Of a stretch of 64,000 nucleotides of DNA, positions 36,888 through 45,867 are shown in pieces. The notes beneath the pieces are model-generated. The model saw only the letters and a list, made by a program, of their open reading frames with translations, ran no database searches and had not been told where the DNA came from. The stretch lies in assembly GCA_026004655.1 (NCBI GenBank), contig BPJO01000008.1:62001-126000 (forward strand). The letters are read 5' to 3'. This DNA is from Phycisphaerae bacterium (GTDB taxonomy: Bacteria > Planctomycetota > Phycisphaerae > Tepidisphaerales > Tepidisphaeraceae). The position numbers and the translations under genes are program-made. Numbering within the stretch: the stretch's first letter is position 1; each line of letters begins with the position of its first letter.

Positions 36888-37841
36888 ATGAAGACAGATC
36901 GTCCGATAGTGGTAGTAACTGAGGGTTCAGACCCTGAACCACTCGATTGGTTGAAGCAACGGGCCGATGTAAGGGAAGTGGCTTATGATTCGCCTGAACT
37001 AGCCGGTCATCTTCGACAAGCCGACGGGCTGGTGATCCGGACATATACACGGGTTACCGATGCGTTTCTGAACCAGTGTCCGCGACTCCGGGTGGTAGGA
37101 CGAGGCGGTGTAGGAATCGAGAACATTGATGTCCCTGCCTGCAGAAGACGGGGTATTGAAGTGGTTTACACACCCGATGCGAATACCCTAGCCGTGGGGG
37201 ATTATGTTTTTGGTTATATCCTGCAATTGATCCGTCCGTGGAACTTTTTCAGACATCAGGTCTATTCCCCGCAAGAGTTCAAACGAATTCGGTCGACGGT
37301 CCGAGGTCGACAGTTGAATGAATTGACGCTGGGTGTTCTGGGAATGGGGCGCGTCGGAAAACGTGTCGGACAGATCGCTAGCCAGGGTTTCGGAATGAAG
37401 GTGATTTATAATGACCTGCTGGACGTTCAGGATCAACTTTGTTTCCCAGCCACGCCGGTGGATAAAACCACCCTCTACCAGCAAGCGGATATTCTCACTA
37501 TCCATGTCACAATGCTACCCGGGAATGAAAATCTGGTCGGGCGACAGCAGATCGCGTTGATGAAACCGGACGCGATTTTGATCAACACGTCGCGTGGCGA
37601 AGTGCTGGACGTTCATGCTCTAGCTGAGGCGCTCCGGGAGAATCGTTTGTTCGGGGCGGCCTTGGACGTTTATTGGCCTGAACCCCCTCCTTCGGATTTT
37701 CCCCTTTTGGGGTTGAACAACGTATTGCTAACCCCGCATTTAGCCGCCAGGACAGGAACTGCCCTGTTGAACATGAGCTGGGTCGTAAAAGACGTCATGG
37801 CGGTTTTGGAAGGTCGGAAACCACAATACCCTGCTCCTTAA
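36888..37841 (+). CDS. D-isomer-specific 2-hydroxyacid dehydrogenase
   Basis: 317 residues. The NAD-binding motif is LGVLGMGRVGKRV (GxGxxG), the substrate Arg is in NTSRGEVLD, the Glu in DVYWPEPPP and the catalytic His in LTPHLAARTG. The substrate may be phosphoglycerate, glycerate or another 2-hydroxy acid; it lacks the C-terminal ACT domains of full SerA. A TATCTT hexamer ends 9 nt before the ATG, so the mRNA leader is at most a few nt. Confidence 0.88.
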   Translation: MKTDRPIVVVTEGSDPEPLDWLKQRADVREVAYDSPELAGHLRQADGLVIRTYTRVTDAFLNQCPRLRVVGRGGVGIENIDVPACRRRGIEVVYTPDANTLAVGDYVFGYILQLIRPWNFFRHQVYSPQEFKRIRSTVRGRQLNELTLGVLGMGRVGKRVGQIASQGFGMKVIYNDLLDVQDQLCFPATPVDKTTLYQQADILTIHVTMLPGNENLVGRQQIALMKPDAILINTSRGEVLDVHALAEALRENRLFGAALDVYWPEPPPSDFPLLGLNNVLLTPHLAARTGTALLNMSWVVKDVMAVLEGRKPQYPAP

Positions 37842-37888
37842 AGATCAGGACGCGGATTTGGTGTTTGTCGGGTGGAATCTGAGCGGTT

Positions 37889-37918
37889 TTGCGTATAGGC
37901 TTACCATATGCGTATAAG
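37889..37918 (+). promoter_or_regulatory. Possible ftsH promoter
   Basis: TTGCGT (37889-37894), 18 nt, TATAAG (37913-37918), about 35 nt before ftsH. GCGTATA occurs twice in this stretch, which may be a regulator site. Confidence 0.3.
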
Positions 37919-37953
37919 GGGCAAGGTGGCCTGGTTGAAAAGAGAAAAACGAC

Positions 37954-40011
37954 ATGGCAGATGAACGAGATGACAAGCCCTTGAGAGATTCGAACGGTCG
38001 TCGGCAGCGTCCCGGAGGGGGAATGCGGTTCGGCAGGGGTATTTTCGGTTGGGTGCTTTTTATAGGTGTGATCATCCTTCTGTTTTTGTACCTGCAGAAC
38101 CAAGGCCCGGTACGGACCGAAATCTCGATCGACGAGTTTTATGCCAAGCGGGATGCGGGGGACATCAAGGAAGCCAAAATCGTTGCCGATGGTGTGGAAG
38201 GCTCATTCTACGAAGGACGTGAAGCCAACACCGGAAACGGGACCAAAATCAAGGATTTCCGCGTGGTTTTCCCCGTTGGGGTCACACAAGATAAAGCTTT
38301 TACTGAAAGCCTCTATTACGGAGAAGACGGCAAATCCCCGCGCGGGATCAAACTTCGGGCCGAGAACGAAAATAATCTGCTCACCGGCATACTGATCACT
38401 TTGATTCCCTGGCTGTTGGTGTTTGCGGTCATATGGTTCATATTCATCCGTCAGTTGCGTAATTCCGGCGGGGCTGGGGGGATGCTGGGTAATTTCGGTC
38501 GATCCCGACACAAAATCACCTCCAAGGAACATACCAATGTCACCTTCGACGACGTGGCCGGCGTAGACGAAGCCAAGGAGGAAGTGCGAGAGATCGTCGA
38601 GTTCCTCAAAAATCCTAAAAAGTTCCAGCGTCTAGGCGGGCGAATCCCCCGCGGCGTTTTGTTAGTCGGTGAACCGGGTACCGGAAAAACACTGTTGGCC
38701 AAAGCCATTGCAGGTGAGGCTGATGTACCGTTTTTCTCCATTTCCGGGTCCGATTTCGTCGAAATGTTTGTCGGTGTCGGGGCCAGTCGCGTCCGAGACC
38801 TGTTTAAACAAGCCAAAGACAATTCACCGTGCATCATCTTTCTGGATGAAATAGACGCGGTCGGAAGACGACGCGGGTCAGGCTTTTCCTCCGGTGGACA
38901 TGACGAGCGAGAACAAACCCTCAACGCGATTCTGGTCGAAATGGACGGTTTTGACAGCAACGACCAAGTGATCGTCGTGGCATCGACCAACCGTGTGGAC
39001 GTGCTAGACCCGGCCTTGACCCGTCCCGGACGGTTCGACCGCCAGGTCTACGTCCCTTTGCCCGATGTCAAAGGACGAGTCGAAATCCTTAAAGTGCATA
39101 GCCGGAAGGTGAAATTGGGTCCGAATGTGGACTTGACCCGTCTGGCACGGGCAACACCGGGATTTTCCGGTGCCGATCTGGCCGCGATCATTAACGAAGC
39201 TGCCTTGGCGGCTACACTGGCCAATAAGGATTTCATCGAACAAGTTGATCTTGAAGAAGCCCGCGACAAAGTGCGGTTCGGGCGAGCCAACAAAAGCCGA
39301 GCCATGGACGAAAAGGAGAAGCTGGCCACTGCCTATCACGAAGCCGGCCACGCGGTGGTCCAATATCTGCTCCGTCCGGACGCAGACCCGATACACAAAG
39401 TCACGATCATTCCCCGGGGCAGGGCTTTAGGCGCGACCATGACCCTTCCGGAAAAAGACCGGTACAACTATTCCCGAAAATGGTGCATCGCGTTCATCAA
39501 AATGACTTTCGGCGGACGTATCGCTGAGGAAATGTTTACCGGCGATATTAATTCTGGCGTCATGGGTGATATCCGACAGGCTACCGGTGTCGCCCGGAAG
39601 ATGATCGCTGAATGGGGAATGAGCGAACGACTCGGGTTTGTTTTCTACGGCGAGGATGAAAATCGTGTAACGTTCGCTGGTTTTGGTGGAAAGGAATATT
39701 CCGATCACACCCAACAGATCATCGACGACGAAGTCAAGTCGCTGATCGATCGGTTGTACAGTGAAACCCAAGAATTGCTGGCTGCTCACAAGGACAAGAT
39801 CGAGGCTCTTGCCAAAGCGTTGATGAAATATGAAACGCTGGATTCCAACGACGTCGAACGCATCATGAGAGGTGAAGAGCTGACCCGTCCCTCGGTCAGT
39901 GATTTGACCAGCCCTCCTGCACCGGAACGAAAAATCACACTCGCCCCGACACCGAACGAGTCCAAGCCGGATCTCGGGCTAGGCGGTGGGCACGTACCTC
40001 AACCGGGATAA
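37954..40011 (+). CDS. ftsH: ATP-dependent zinc metalloprotease FtsH
   Basis: 685 residues. Membrane AAA+ protease for quality control. Two membrane helices (about residues 28-47 and 146-166) flank a periplasmic domain. The AAA part has Walker A GEPGTGKT (near 238), Walker [11 protein letters not shown] and the SRH region [10 protein letters not shown]. The zinc motif HEAGH lies near residue 462, and the third ligand Asp is in the [15 protein letters not shown] region. The last 40 residues are Pro-rich and disordered. Confidence 0.97.
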   Translation: MADERDDKPLRDSNGRRQRPGGGMRFGRGIFGWVLFIGVIILLFLYLQNQGPVRTEISIDEFYAKRDAGDIKEAKIVADGVEGSFYEGREANTGNGTKIKDFRVVFPVGVTQDKAFTESLYYGEDGKSPRGIKLRAENENNLLTGILITLIPWLLVFAVIWFIFIRQLRNSGGAGGMLGNFGRSRHKITSKEHTNVTFDDVAGVDEAKEEVREIVEFLKNPKKFQRLGGRIPRGVLLVGEPGTGKTLLAKAIAGEADVPFFSISGSDFVEMFVGVGASRVRDLFKQAKDNSPCIIFLDEIDAVGRRRGSGFSSGGHDEREQTLNAILVEMDGFDSNDQVIVVASTNRVDVLDPALTRPGRFDRQVYVPLPDVKGRVEILKVHSRKVKLGPNVDLTRLARATPGFSGADLAAIINEAALAATLANKDFIEQVDLEEARDKVRFGRANKSRAMDEKEKLATAYHEAGHAVVQYLLRPDADPIHKVTIIPRGRALGATMTLPEKDRYNYSRKWCIAFIKMTFGGRIAEEMFTGDINSGVMGDIRQATGVARKMIAEWGMSERLGFVFYGEDENRVTFAGFGGKEYSDHTQQIIDDEVKSLIDRLYSETQELLAAHKDKIEALAKALMKYETLDSNDVERIMRGEELTRPSVSDLTSPPAPERKITLAPTPNESKPDLGLGGGHVPQPG

Positions 40012-40105
40012 GCGACGATTTGACCTCAATTGATTGAAGGATTGCGCACTCAGTCACAAGAGTTGATGTCAACCTATGTCGGTTCGAGCGACCTCGCATG
40101 AGCGA

Positions 40106-41416
40106 TCAGATAAACCGCCGGACAATGATGGTGTCATTTTGTCCTCCGAAACCGAAGCTGTTGGACATGGCGACCTCGACACAAGCCGGTCGTGCTTTGT
40201 TGGGAACGTAATCCAGATCGCATTCCGGATCGGGGGTTTCTAGATTCATGGTGGGCGGAAGAATCTGATCCCGAATCGATAAAACGCAGGCAATCAATTC
40301 TACCGCCCCCGCGGCCGCGATCAGGTGTCCCATCATGCTTTTAATGCTGCTGACGGGAATCCGTTTAGCATGGTCCCCGAAAACCTGTTTGATGGCACCG
40401 GTTTCGTTACCATCGTTTTCGCGGGTGCCTGTTCCGTGAGCATTGATGTAATTCACTTGAGACGGTGATAACCCAGCATCTTTGAGTGCTTCTTTCATGG
40501 CCACAACAGCCCCGGTTCCATCGGGATGCTGATCGGTAATCCGATAAGCGTCGGCCGTCGAACCGTATCCGACGATTTCCGCCAGGATCCTGGCACCGCG
40601 CTTTTGAGCATGTTCTAGGGTTTCCAGAATGACCACTCCCGACCCCTCTCCGAGAACGAAACCTCCCCGGTTGTTGTCAAAAGGCCTCGACGCTCGACGG
40701 GGATTGTCTTCTCCCAACACCGATTTAAGCTTTTCGTTTTCTGCTAGTGCGGTCAATCTGTTAAACCCTGTCACCCCGAACGGATGAATCATGGAATGCG
40801 CTCCCCCGGAGATCATGACCTCGGCATCGCCGCGACGGAGAATTTCGGTGGCTTCACCGATCGCCTGGGTCGATGCTGCACAGGCCGTCAGACAGTTCAA
40901 AGCCGGACCTCGTGCACCGGTTAACATCGCCAGATGAGGCAACGCTGCGTTGGGTTCCTGTTCGATTTCACGGATCGCGTCCATCAACCGGGCTGCGGAT
41001 TGTGCCCACAGGACGGCATCAATTTTTCCCGAATCAGGTTGCCAACTTGATAACGCAGACTGGGTATAGGCCTGAAAATCCAACGATCCTTCCCCGGACG
41101 CAAAGTAAATCCCCACCCGGTCTAGATCGAGGGTATCCGAACGCAGACCGGCCATTTCCCAAGCCTGTCGGCAAGCTGCCAAGGCAAATTGGGTGGATCG
41201 CCCTGCGCCTTCGTGCTGCTGTATCTCATTGCCCAGATGCTTTTTCAATTCAAAACCCTTCACCTCGGCACTGATGCGTGTGGGGAAGGTGCTGGCATCG
41301 AATAGGGTTGTGTAATCGATTCCCGTCTGCCCGGTCAGTAAACCTTTCCAGACCGACTCGATCTCATGGCCCATCGGGGTAATCCAGCCCATACCGGTAA
41401 TGACGACTCTATTCAT
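40106..41416 (-). CDS. fabF: Beta-ketoacyl-ACP synthase, FabF-like, active
   Basis: 436 residues. Condenses malonyl-ACP with an acyl chain. Catalytic Cys in LTACAASTQAIG, His in NAHGTGTRENDGNE, Lys and second His in KSMMGHLIAAAGAVE: all are present. The upstream gene encodes a paralogue that has lost its Cys, 60 nt away in the same direction, so the two look like a ketosynthase and chain-length-factor-like pair. Could serve a dedicated lipid or polyketide pathway rather than bulk fatty acids; no acyl carrier protein gene is seen beside it. Confidence 0.92.
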   Translation of the reverse strand: MNRVVITGMGWITPMGHEIESVWKGLLTGQTGIDYTTLFDASTFPTRISAEVKGFELKKHLGNEIQQHEGAGRSTQFALAACRQAWEMAGLRSDTLDLDRVGIYFASGEGSLDFQAYTQSALSSWQPDSGKIDAVLWAQSAARLMDAIREIEQEPNAALPHLAMLTGARGPALNCLTACAASTQAIGEATEILRRGDAEVMISGGAHSMIHPFGVTGFNRLTALAENEKLKSVLGEDNPRRASRPFDNNRGGFVLGEGSGVVILETLEHAQKRGARILAEIVGYGSTADAYRITDQHPDGTGAVVAMKEALKDAGLSPSQVNYINAHGTGTRENDGNETGAIKQVFGDHAKRIPVSSIKSMMGHLIAAAGAVELIACVLSIRDQILPPTMNLETPDPECDLDYVPNKARPACVEVAMSNSFGFGGQNDTIIVRRFI

Positions 41417-41476
41417 GTGTATATCGATCCTGATCTGAACGTCGATTTCACCATCATCAGATGCATTGTTGCATGG

Positions 41477-42784
41477 TTACTGAGCTTCATCCGGAGCCTT
41501 GAAGACCAACGCCGCATTCTGACCACCCAGGGAATAAACGGTCGTTAATACGGTCCGGACGGGCGCTTTTCGGGATTGATCCGACACATTTAACCGGATA
41601 TCTCCTGTCTGTCGGGTGTTGATTGCCGGTGGAACGGTCTGATGATGAATGCTCAACACCGCTGTCGCTACATCGACCCCACAACCAGCGCCGAGTTGAC
41701 TGATCTGAGCCTTAATGGCTGAGACAGGAATGCGTGACAAGTGCTCACCCAACCCTTTTTTTAGACCTTCAAGTTCTGCACGGTCGTGCGAAGGGATTCC
41801 TAACCCGTGGGGAATTAGCAAATCCACTTGTTGGGGGGTCGAACGCGCGTCTTTCAGTGCATTTTCTACGGCTTTACCGTAACTACGACCCGTGGGGTCG
41901 GGTTCGGTCAACTTATACGTATCCTGGCTGGCGGCAAAACCGGCCAGTTCGGCGTAAATCGTTGCCCCACGAGATTTTGCGTGTTCATATTCTTCCAGAA
42001 TCAAAAGCCCCCCGCCTTCACCGACCACCGTTCCCGTTGCCTGGACGTCAAAGGGTTTCAGTGCCTGTGACGGATCCACCCCCCGACAGGTATTCAAGCG
42101 ATTCAATAATTGATAACGCATAATCCCCATTGGATTGACGCGTGATTCGGCTCCCCCGCAAATCGCCAGTTCTGCCTTACCTCGCTGGATCGTCCGAAAC
42201 GCTTCGCCAATCGCCAGATGGCTGGATGCATCGGCGCAGGTAATCGTGTTGCTGGGTCCCATCAACCCGTGGATGATAGTCACATGACAAGCCAGCATGT
42301 TTGGCAAATATTTGAGCAACCAAAGGGGGGTCAATTGCTGCATCCCTTCAATCCCCCACTTATGCAGGTCCAGACGGTTCCCGTCTCTGGCAACGTGCAT
42401 GGCGCTGGTCAACTCGTCCAATTCGGCACTGATCAAACCAGCCCCGATATTACAGCCGAATCGCAATCCGTCTATTTCCGAAGGATTTGCATAGGCCTGA
42501 GACTTCAATCCAGCGTTCTTGAATGCTTCGTCCGCGGCAATGACCGCCAATTCGATATCTCGTGCCATTACCTTGGTGGCTTTTCGATAGCTTTTGGGGA
42601 CATAATCCCCGATTTTGTACTCCGGAACCTGACCAGCAACCGTCGCGGCAAACCCCGATGCATCAAAGGAACTGATCGGCCGAATCCCGCACACCCCCTT
42701 TAGCAGGTTCGACCAGTAATTCTCTATGCCGATCCCGATCGGTGAAACGATCCCAATTCCCGTAACAACAACTCGCTTGGCCAT
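41477..42784 (-). CDS. Ketosynthase-like protein without the catalytic Cys
   Basis: About 435 residues. Clear thiolase-fold ketosynthase (KRVVVTGIGIVSPIGIG, AICGGAESRVNPMG, GTVVGEGGGLLILEE). Aligned on AIGEAF, the nucleophile position reads Asp in TCADASSHLAIG, where FabF has TACATGAHAIG; a Cys two residues earlier is out of register. The first His is kept (IPHGLGIPSHD) but the second is Gln (KAQISQLGAG). This fits a chain-length-factor-like partner for the enzyme at 40106. ATG 42784 is chosen over an unconserved 50-residue extension. Confidence 0.82.
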   Translation of the reverse strand: MAKRVVVTGIGIVSPIGIGIENYWSNLLKGVCGIRPISSFDASGFAATVAGQVPEYKIGDYVPKSYRKATKVMARDIELAVIAADEAFKNAGLKSQAYANPSEIDGLRFGCNIGAGLISAELDELTSAMHVARDGNRLDLHKWGIEGMQQLTPLWLLKYLPNMLACHVTIIHGLMGPSNTITCADASSHLAIGEAFRTIQRGKAELAICGGAESRVNPMGIMRYQLLNRLNTCRGVDPSQALKPFDVQATGTVVGEGGGLLILEEYEHAKSRGATIYAELAGFAASQDTYKLTEPDPTGRSYGKAVENALKDARSTPQQVDLLIPHGLGIPSHDRAELEGLKKGLGEHLSRIPVSAIKAQISQLGAGCGVDVATAVLSIHHQTVPPAINTRQTGDIRLNVSDQSRKAPVRTVLTTVYSLGGQNAALVFKAPDEAQ

Positions 42785-42877
42785 GTGAATTCTTAGAAGA
42801 GTAAACGGAGAATCGTTGTGTGTAAACCCGCGCTTCCACATCGACCAATCCTGCTTTAATGATTCCGGGAGTTGACA

Positions 42878-43255
42878 GTGGAAAAGGACGATATACGCTT
42901 GAGATGCAATATTATGTTCAAGGATCGCCGTCATCCTATTCTAGATATTCCGTTGACTTCGGTTCTCAAACCCGAGATCGCCTTATCCTTGCAGCAAGTT
43001 TTAAGAATTTACACCGTGGGCAATCTCATCGATGCTTGGCAAGACCCTCGCGACCAGAAACGGATCGAGCAACTGTTTGATACGCCCGATCAGGCTAGAC
43101 ACGCAGTGAGTGTCTGCGCCACCTGGCTGGGATTTGATACCCTTGTCATGCGAAAACCCAACGGGGATCCCTGGCGAGCTGGAGAGATTACCCTTCAATC
43201 ACCCACAGCCCACGACTTGCCTGCTTCTGATCCCGATGGCGAAATTCCTTTCTGA
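42878..43255 (+). CDS. Hypothetical protein, weak RpoA-CTD-like helix pattern
   Basis: About 125 residues. GGGAG lies 6 nt before GTG 42878, which favours this start over TTG 42872. The segment SLQQVLRIYTVGNLIDAW resembles the helix-turn in the RNA polymerase alpha C-terminal domain (helix, then 'I-TVGDL'), though only weakly. A Trp pair and an acidic Asp-Pro-rich tail follow. Not assigned to a family. It diverges from the ketosynthase-like gene. Confidence 0.55.
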   Translation: MEKDDIRLRCNIMFKDRRHPILDIPLTSVLKPEIALSLQQVLRIYTVGNLIDAWQDPRDQKRIEQLFDTPDQARHAVSVCATWLGFDTLVMRKPNGDPWRAGEITLQSPTAHDLPASDPDGEIPF

Positions 43256-43306
43256 TGATTTCACGACCCGGAAGAGTTCTGGTGGTGGCGGTGCTTTTTT
43301 TACAGA

Positions 43307-43438
43307 TCACGTCGAGTGGGTTATCAAGTAAATCCATATCAGGATACCGACCCATCCGATGAATCCCAGAACGGAGATGAACAAACCCACGGGACGAGGC
43401 TTGAGCGGACGGAAAGGTGATAACGTGGGCGCGGTCAT
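43307..43438 (-). CDS. 43-residue single-helix membrane protein, coupled to Minf_1886 gene
   Basis: Too short for most gene callers. The ATG overlaps the Minf_1886 gene stop as ATGA (43435-43438), so translation should be coupled. The protein has a Pro/Arg/Lys-rich start (PTLSPFRPLKPRP) and one hydrophobic helix (GLFISVLGFIGWVGILIWIY), ending ITHST. The basic side is probably cytoplasmic. No family recognised. Confidence 0.6.
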   Translation of the reverse strand: MTAPTLSPFRPLKPRPVGLFISVLGFIGWVGILIWIYLITHST

Positions 43439-43842
43439 CGATTTACACGCTCGGACCGGATCTGATAACCGGAATCGAACGCTTTTCGAAAGTCATAAAC
43501 GTTTCTGAAATCTTCGATCGTGTCCTGATCGGTTTTGCTGAACAATCCGGCTGAGATCATGGCATAGACGATCCGACCGAAGTCCATCGTGCTGAAAATG
43601 CCCCAACGTTCCAGCACCAGTCTGGCCAACATCCCCCATCGGGCAATCGCCAGTTCACGAAGTCCTTCTGACAACTCTCGTCCGGTCACGTGGCGATCGG
43701 ATGTCAGATCCGCTTTCGTGCCATGAAGTTTATCCGAGGTGTATTTCAGACCTTCTTGAACAAAAATAAACGCTTCCGGAGCGTAGTGCATCTCGGCAGC
43801 AAGCGTCTCGATCGACTTGGCAGAAATGGGCGGCTCTGGCAT
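43435..43842 (-). CDS. Minf_1886 family protein
   Basis: About 135 residues. Matches the small Minf_1886 family by YAPEAFIFVQEGLKYT, HVTGRELSEGLRELAIARWG, WGIFSTMDFGRIVYAMISAGLFSKTDQDTIEDF and the closing YDFRKAF. The family is widespread in Planctomycetota and Verrucomicrobiota and has no known role. Start at ATG 43842 (MPEPP), with TAAACT 6 nt or TATAAA 8 nt upstream. Confidence 0.85.
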   Translation of the reverse strand: MPEPPISAKSIETLAAEMHYAPEAFIFVQEGLKYTSDKLHGTKADLTSDRHVTGRELSEGLRELAIARWGMLARLVLERWGIFSTMDFGRIVYAMISAGLFSKTDQDTIEDFRNVYDFRKAFDSGYQIRSERVNR

Positions 43843-43848
43843 GCACAC

Positions 43849-43856
43849 AGTTTATA
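43849..43856 (-). promoter_or_regulatory. -10-like TATAAACT before the Minf_1886 gene
   Basis: On the minus strand TATAAA/TAAACT lies 6-8 nt before ATG 43842, with no Shine-Dalgarno site; predicts a leaderless mRNA. Confidence 0.4.
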
Positions 43857-43900
43857 GGTCTGTCTTATTTTGTCCACCAAATGTCCAAAAGAGAACGCAT

Positions 43901-43937
43901 TTGTCGTACTCGACAATTTGGTGGTTTGGTTTAAATT
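43901..43937 (+). promoter_or_regulatory. kdgK promoter with inverted repeat
   Basis: TTGTCG-tact-CGACAA (43901-43916) is a 6-bp inverted repeat overlapping a -35-like TCGACA (43910-43915). After 16 nt comes TAAATT (43932-43937), which ends 6 nt before the kdgK ATG. It could be an operator for a sugar-acid repressor. Confidence 0.4.
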
Positions 43938-43943
43938 AAGATT

Positions 43944-45029
43944 ATGACACTCTCAATTCGCGATTCCATTTCTACGAAATATGACCTGATGTCTCTAGGG
44001 GAATGTATGGTGCGTTTGTCACCACCGGGACATGGCAGGATCGAGTTTTCACCGACTCTGGAAGTTTGGGTGGGCGGTGGTGAGTATAACGTCGCTTATG
44101 CCCTAGCCCGACTCGGAATGCGTACCGGTTTCCTTTCTCGACTTGTGGACAACCCGGTCGGACGGATCATCCTCAATCATGGACGGGCGGTCGGTGTGGA
44201 TATGTCGCACGTCGTGATGGCCAAATATGACGGGGTAGGAAAGACCGATCGCGTCGGATTGAACTTTACCGAAGTCGGGACCGGTGTTCGGGCTTCGGTT
44301 ACGATGTACGACCGCGGACACTCTGCTGCCATGAACATGAAACCCGGAATGATCGATTTCAAGGACATTTTCGGAAAACAAGGGGTCCGATGGCTGCATA
44401 CGGGTGGCATTTTTACCGCCTTGTCGGACGGGACGGCCCAGGTCTGCAAAGAAGCCCTTGTGGCTGCCAAGGAATCCGGAACGATCGTAAGTTATGATCT
44501 GAATTTCCGGTCCAAACTTTGGTCCGCCAAAGAAGCCCAAGCCAAAACCAAAGATCTGGTTCCCTATATCGACTGTCTGATCGGTAACGAAGAAGACTTT
44601 CAGAAGGTGCTCGGATTCGAAGTCGAAGGGGTCGACGAAAATCTGTCGGCTTTGGACACCAGTGCGTACAAAAAGATGGTGGAAAAAGTCGTGAAGACCT
44701 ATCCGAATATCAAAGTGGTCGGAACGACGCTCCGCGAAGTGAAAAGTGGTCTGATCAACAACTGGTCGGCTATTCTCTACGTTAACGGTCAGTTCTATGA
44801 ATCGCGTCAGTACAAAGATCTGGAGATCGAGGACCGGGTCGGGGGCGGCGACGGGTTTAGCTCTGGATTTGCCTACGGATTCCTGAACGGAAAAACCCCT
44901 CAGGAATGTGTCGATTTGGGCGCAGCCCACGGCGCGCTTCTTCAAACGACGCGGGGCGATTCTTCCCAGATCGATCTGGACGAACTCATGCACGTCTTCA
45001 AAGGTGGCTCGGCACGGATCAAACGATAA
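43944..45029 (+). CDS. kdgK: PfkB-family sugar kinase, probably 2-keto-3-deoxygluconate kinase
   Basis: 361 residues. Starts with LMSLGECMVRLSPPGHGR and WVGGGEYNVAYALARLGM, typical of KDG kinases. Closes with the PfkB signature RVGGGDGFSSGFAYGF, which holds the catalytic Asp and the anion hole. Makes 2-keto-3-deoxy-6-phosphogluconate from KDG, the end of uronate breakdown, which fits the uxaC-like gene far upstream. No Shine-Dalgarno site; probably leaderless. Confidence 0.85.
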   Translation: MTLSIRDSISTKYDLMSLGECMVRLSPPGHGRIEFSPTLEVWVGGGEYNVAYALARLGMRTGFLSRLVDNPVGRIILNHGRAVGVDMSHVVMAKYDGVGKTDRVGLNFTEVGTGVRASVTMYDRGHSAAMNMKPGMIDFKDIFGKQGVRWLHTGGIFTALSDGTAQVCKEALVAAKESGTIVSYDLNFRSKLWSAKEAQAKTKDLVPYIDCLIGNEEDFQKVLGFEVEGVDENLSALDTSAYKKMVEKVVKTYPNIKVVGTTLREVKSGLINNWSAILYVNGQFYESRQYKDLEIEDRVGGGDGFSSGFAYGFLNGKTPQECVDLGAAHGALLQTTRGDSSQIDLDELMHVFKGGSARIKR

Positions 45030-45127
45030 CTTCGTTGGAAAATCCTGCAGGCTCGATGAAAAGTCGCTGGTACTTCTACTCGCGTCAAGTATCAGTCGTT
45101 GGTGGGTGACGCGGGTTTTTTCTGCTT

Positions 45128-45793
45128 TTAACGATATCGTTCGCCCCGATCCCGACGTTCACGGATACGGTCTTCGGCCGAATCTCGATCTCGTTGCTGG
45201 TCACGGTCTCTTTTTCGTTGCTCACGGAAGTGGTCCGCATCATCCCAACGGGCGGGTTGGGAATAAACTCGCCCGCGATCGACACGAATGTCTAGTTCAC
45301 GTCGTGGGGTCGGAGCGGTGGTCCAATAACCTTCGCGAACGCAGACCTGCCGGGGAACGTACTGCCAATACCCTTCGCGGACTAGTACACGCCGTTCGAT
45401 CGTCTTCCATTGCCCTTCACGAATGACAAACCGTATTTTCCGCTCCTCATAGTGACCGGGTTCGACCAGAACGGTTTCGTAGCGGATAACGACTCTGCCG
45501 CTATAATCCAGACACCGGATTTCTCGTTGTTCGTAACGATCCGGGATCCAGACGCGTTCGCAACGTTCCTCAATGACAGGTTCCTGCCAGACCCGTTCAT
45601 AGTGGATTTCGTAAACCGGTTCGATCCAGACCTGTTCCTGATGGACCTCATAAATCGGTTCAACCCAAATTCGCCCGGGATTCCCTGCCTCTATCGAAAC
45701 GTCCACCGACCAGTCCCCGGCCCGGACCGGAGTTTGGGTGCACAATCCCATCCCTACCAATACTAAAAAAACTGTTGAGATCCGTCGTTTCAT
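45128..45793 (-). CDS. Secreted protein with Trp/Glu/Tyr repeat
   Basis: About 221 residues. Signal peptide MKRRISTVFLVLVGMGLCTQTPVRA. The mature part repeats a unit of about 11-13 residues with the pattern W-x-E-P-x-Y-E-x-x-x-E-x-V-W (about residues 30-150), then REGYW twice. The last 45 residues are almost all Arg, Asp, Glu and Gln. Likely periplasmic or cell-surface, elongated and charged. GAGAGG lies before ATG 45793. Known planctomycete proteins share this style but have no assigned role. Confidence 0.75.
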   Translation of the reverse strand: MKRRISTVFLVLVGMGLCTQTPVRAGDWSVDVSIEAGNPGRIWVEPIYEVHQEQVWIEPVYEIHYERVWQEPVIEERCERVWIPDRYEQREIRCLDYSGRVVIRYETVLVEPGHYEERKIRFVIREGQWKTIERRVLVREGYWQYVPRQVCVREGYWTTAPTPRRELDIRVDRGRVYSQPARWDDADHFREQRKRDRDQQRDRDSAEDRIRERRDRGERYR

Positions 45794-45867
45794 ATCCGAA
45801 CACCTCTCTTGTTCAGACACAGGAGAATGTCCGAGGTCAGGAAGAATCCTAAGTCAATGAAATACCT

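Noticed and set aside
43944-45029. Long antisense frame (296 codons) under kdgK
   Set aside because: It is a shadow of the PfkB gene, whose motifs are complete in the sense frame.
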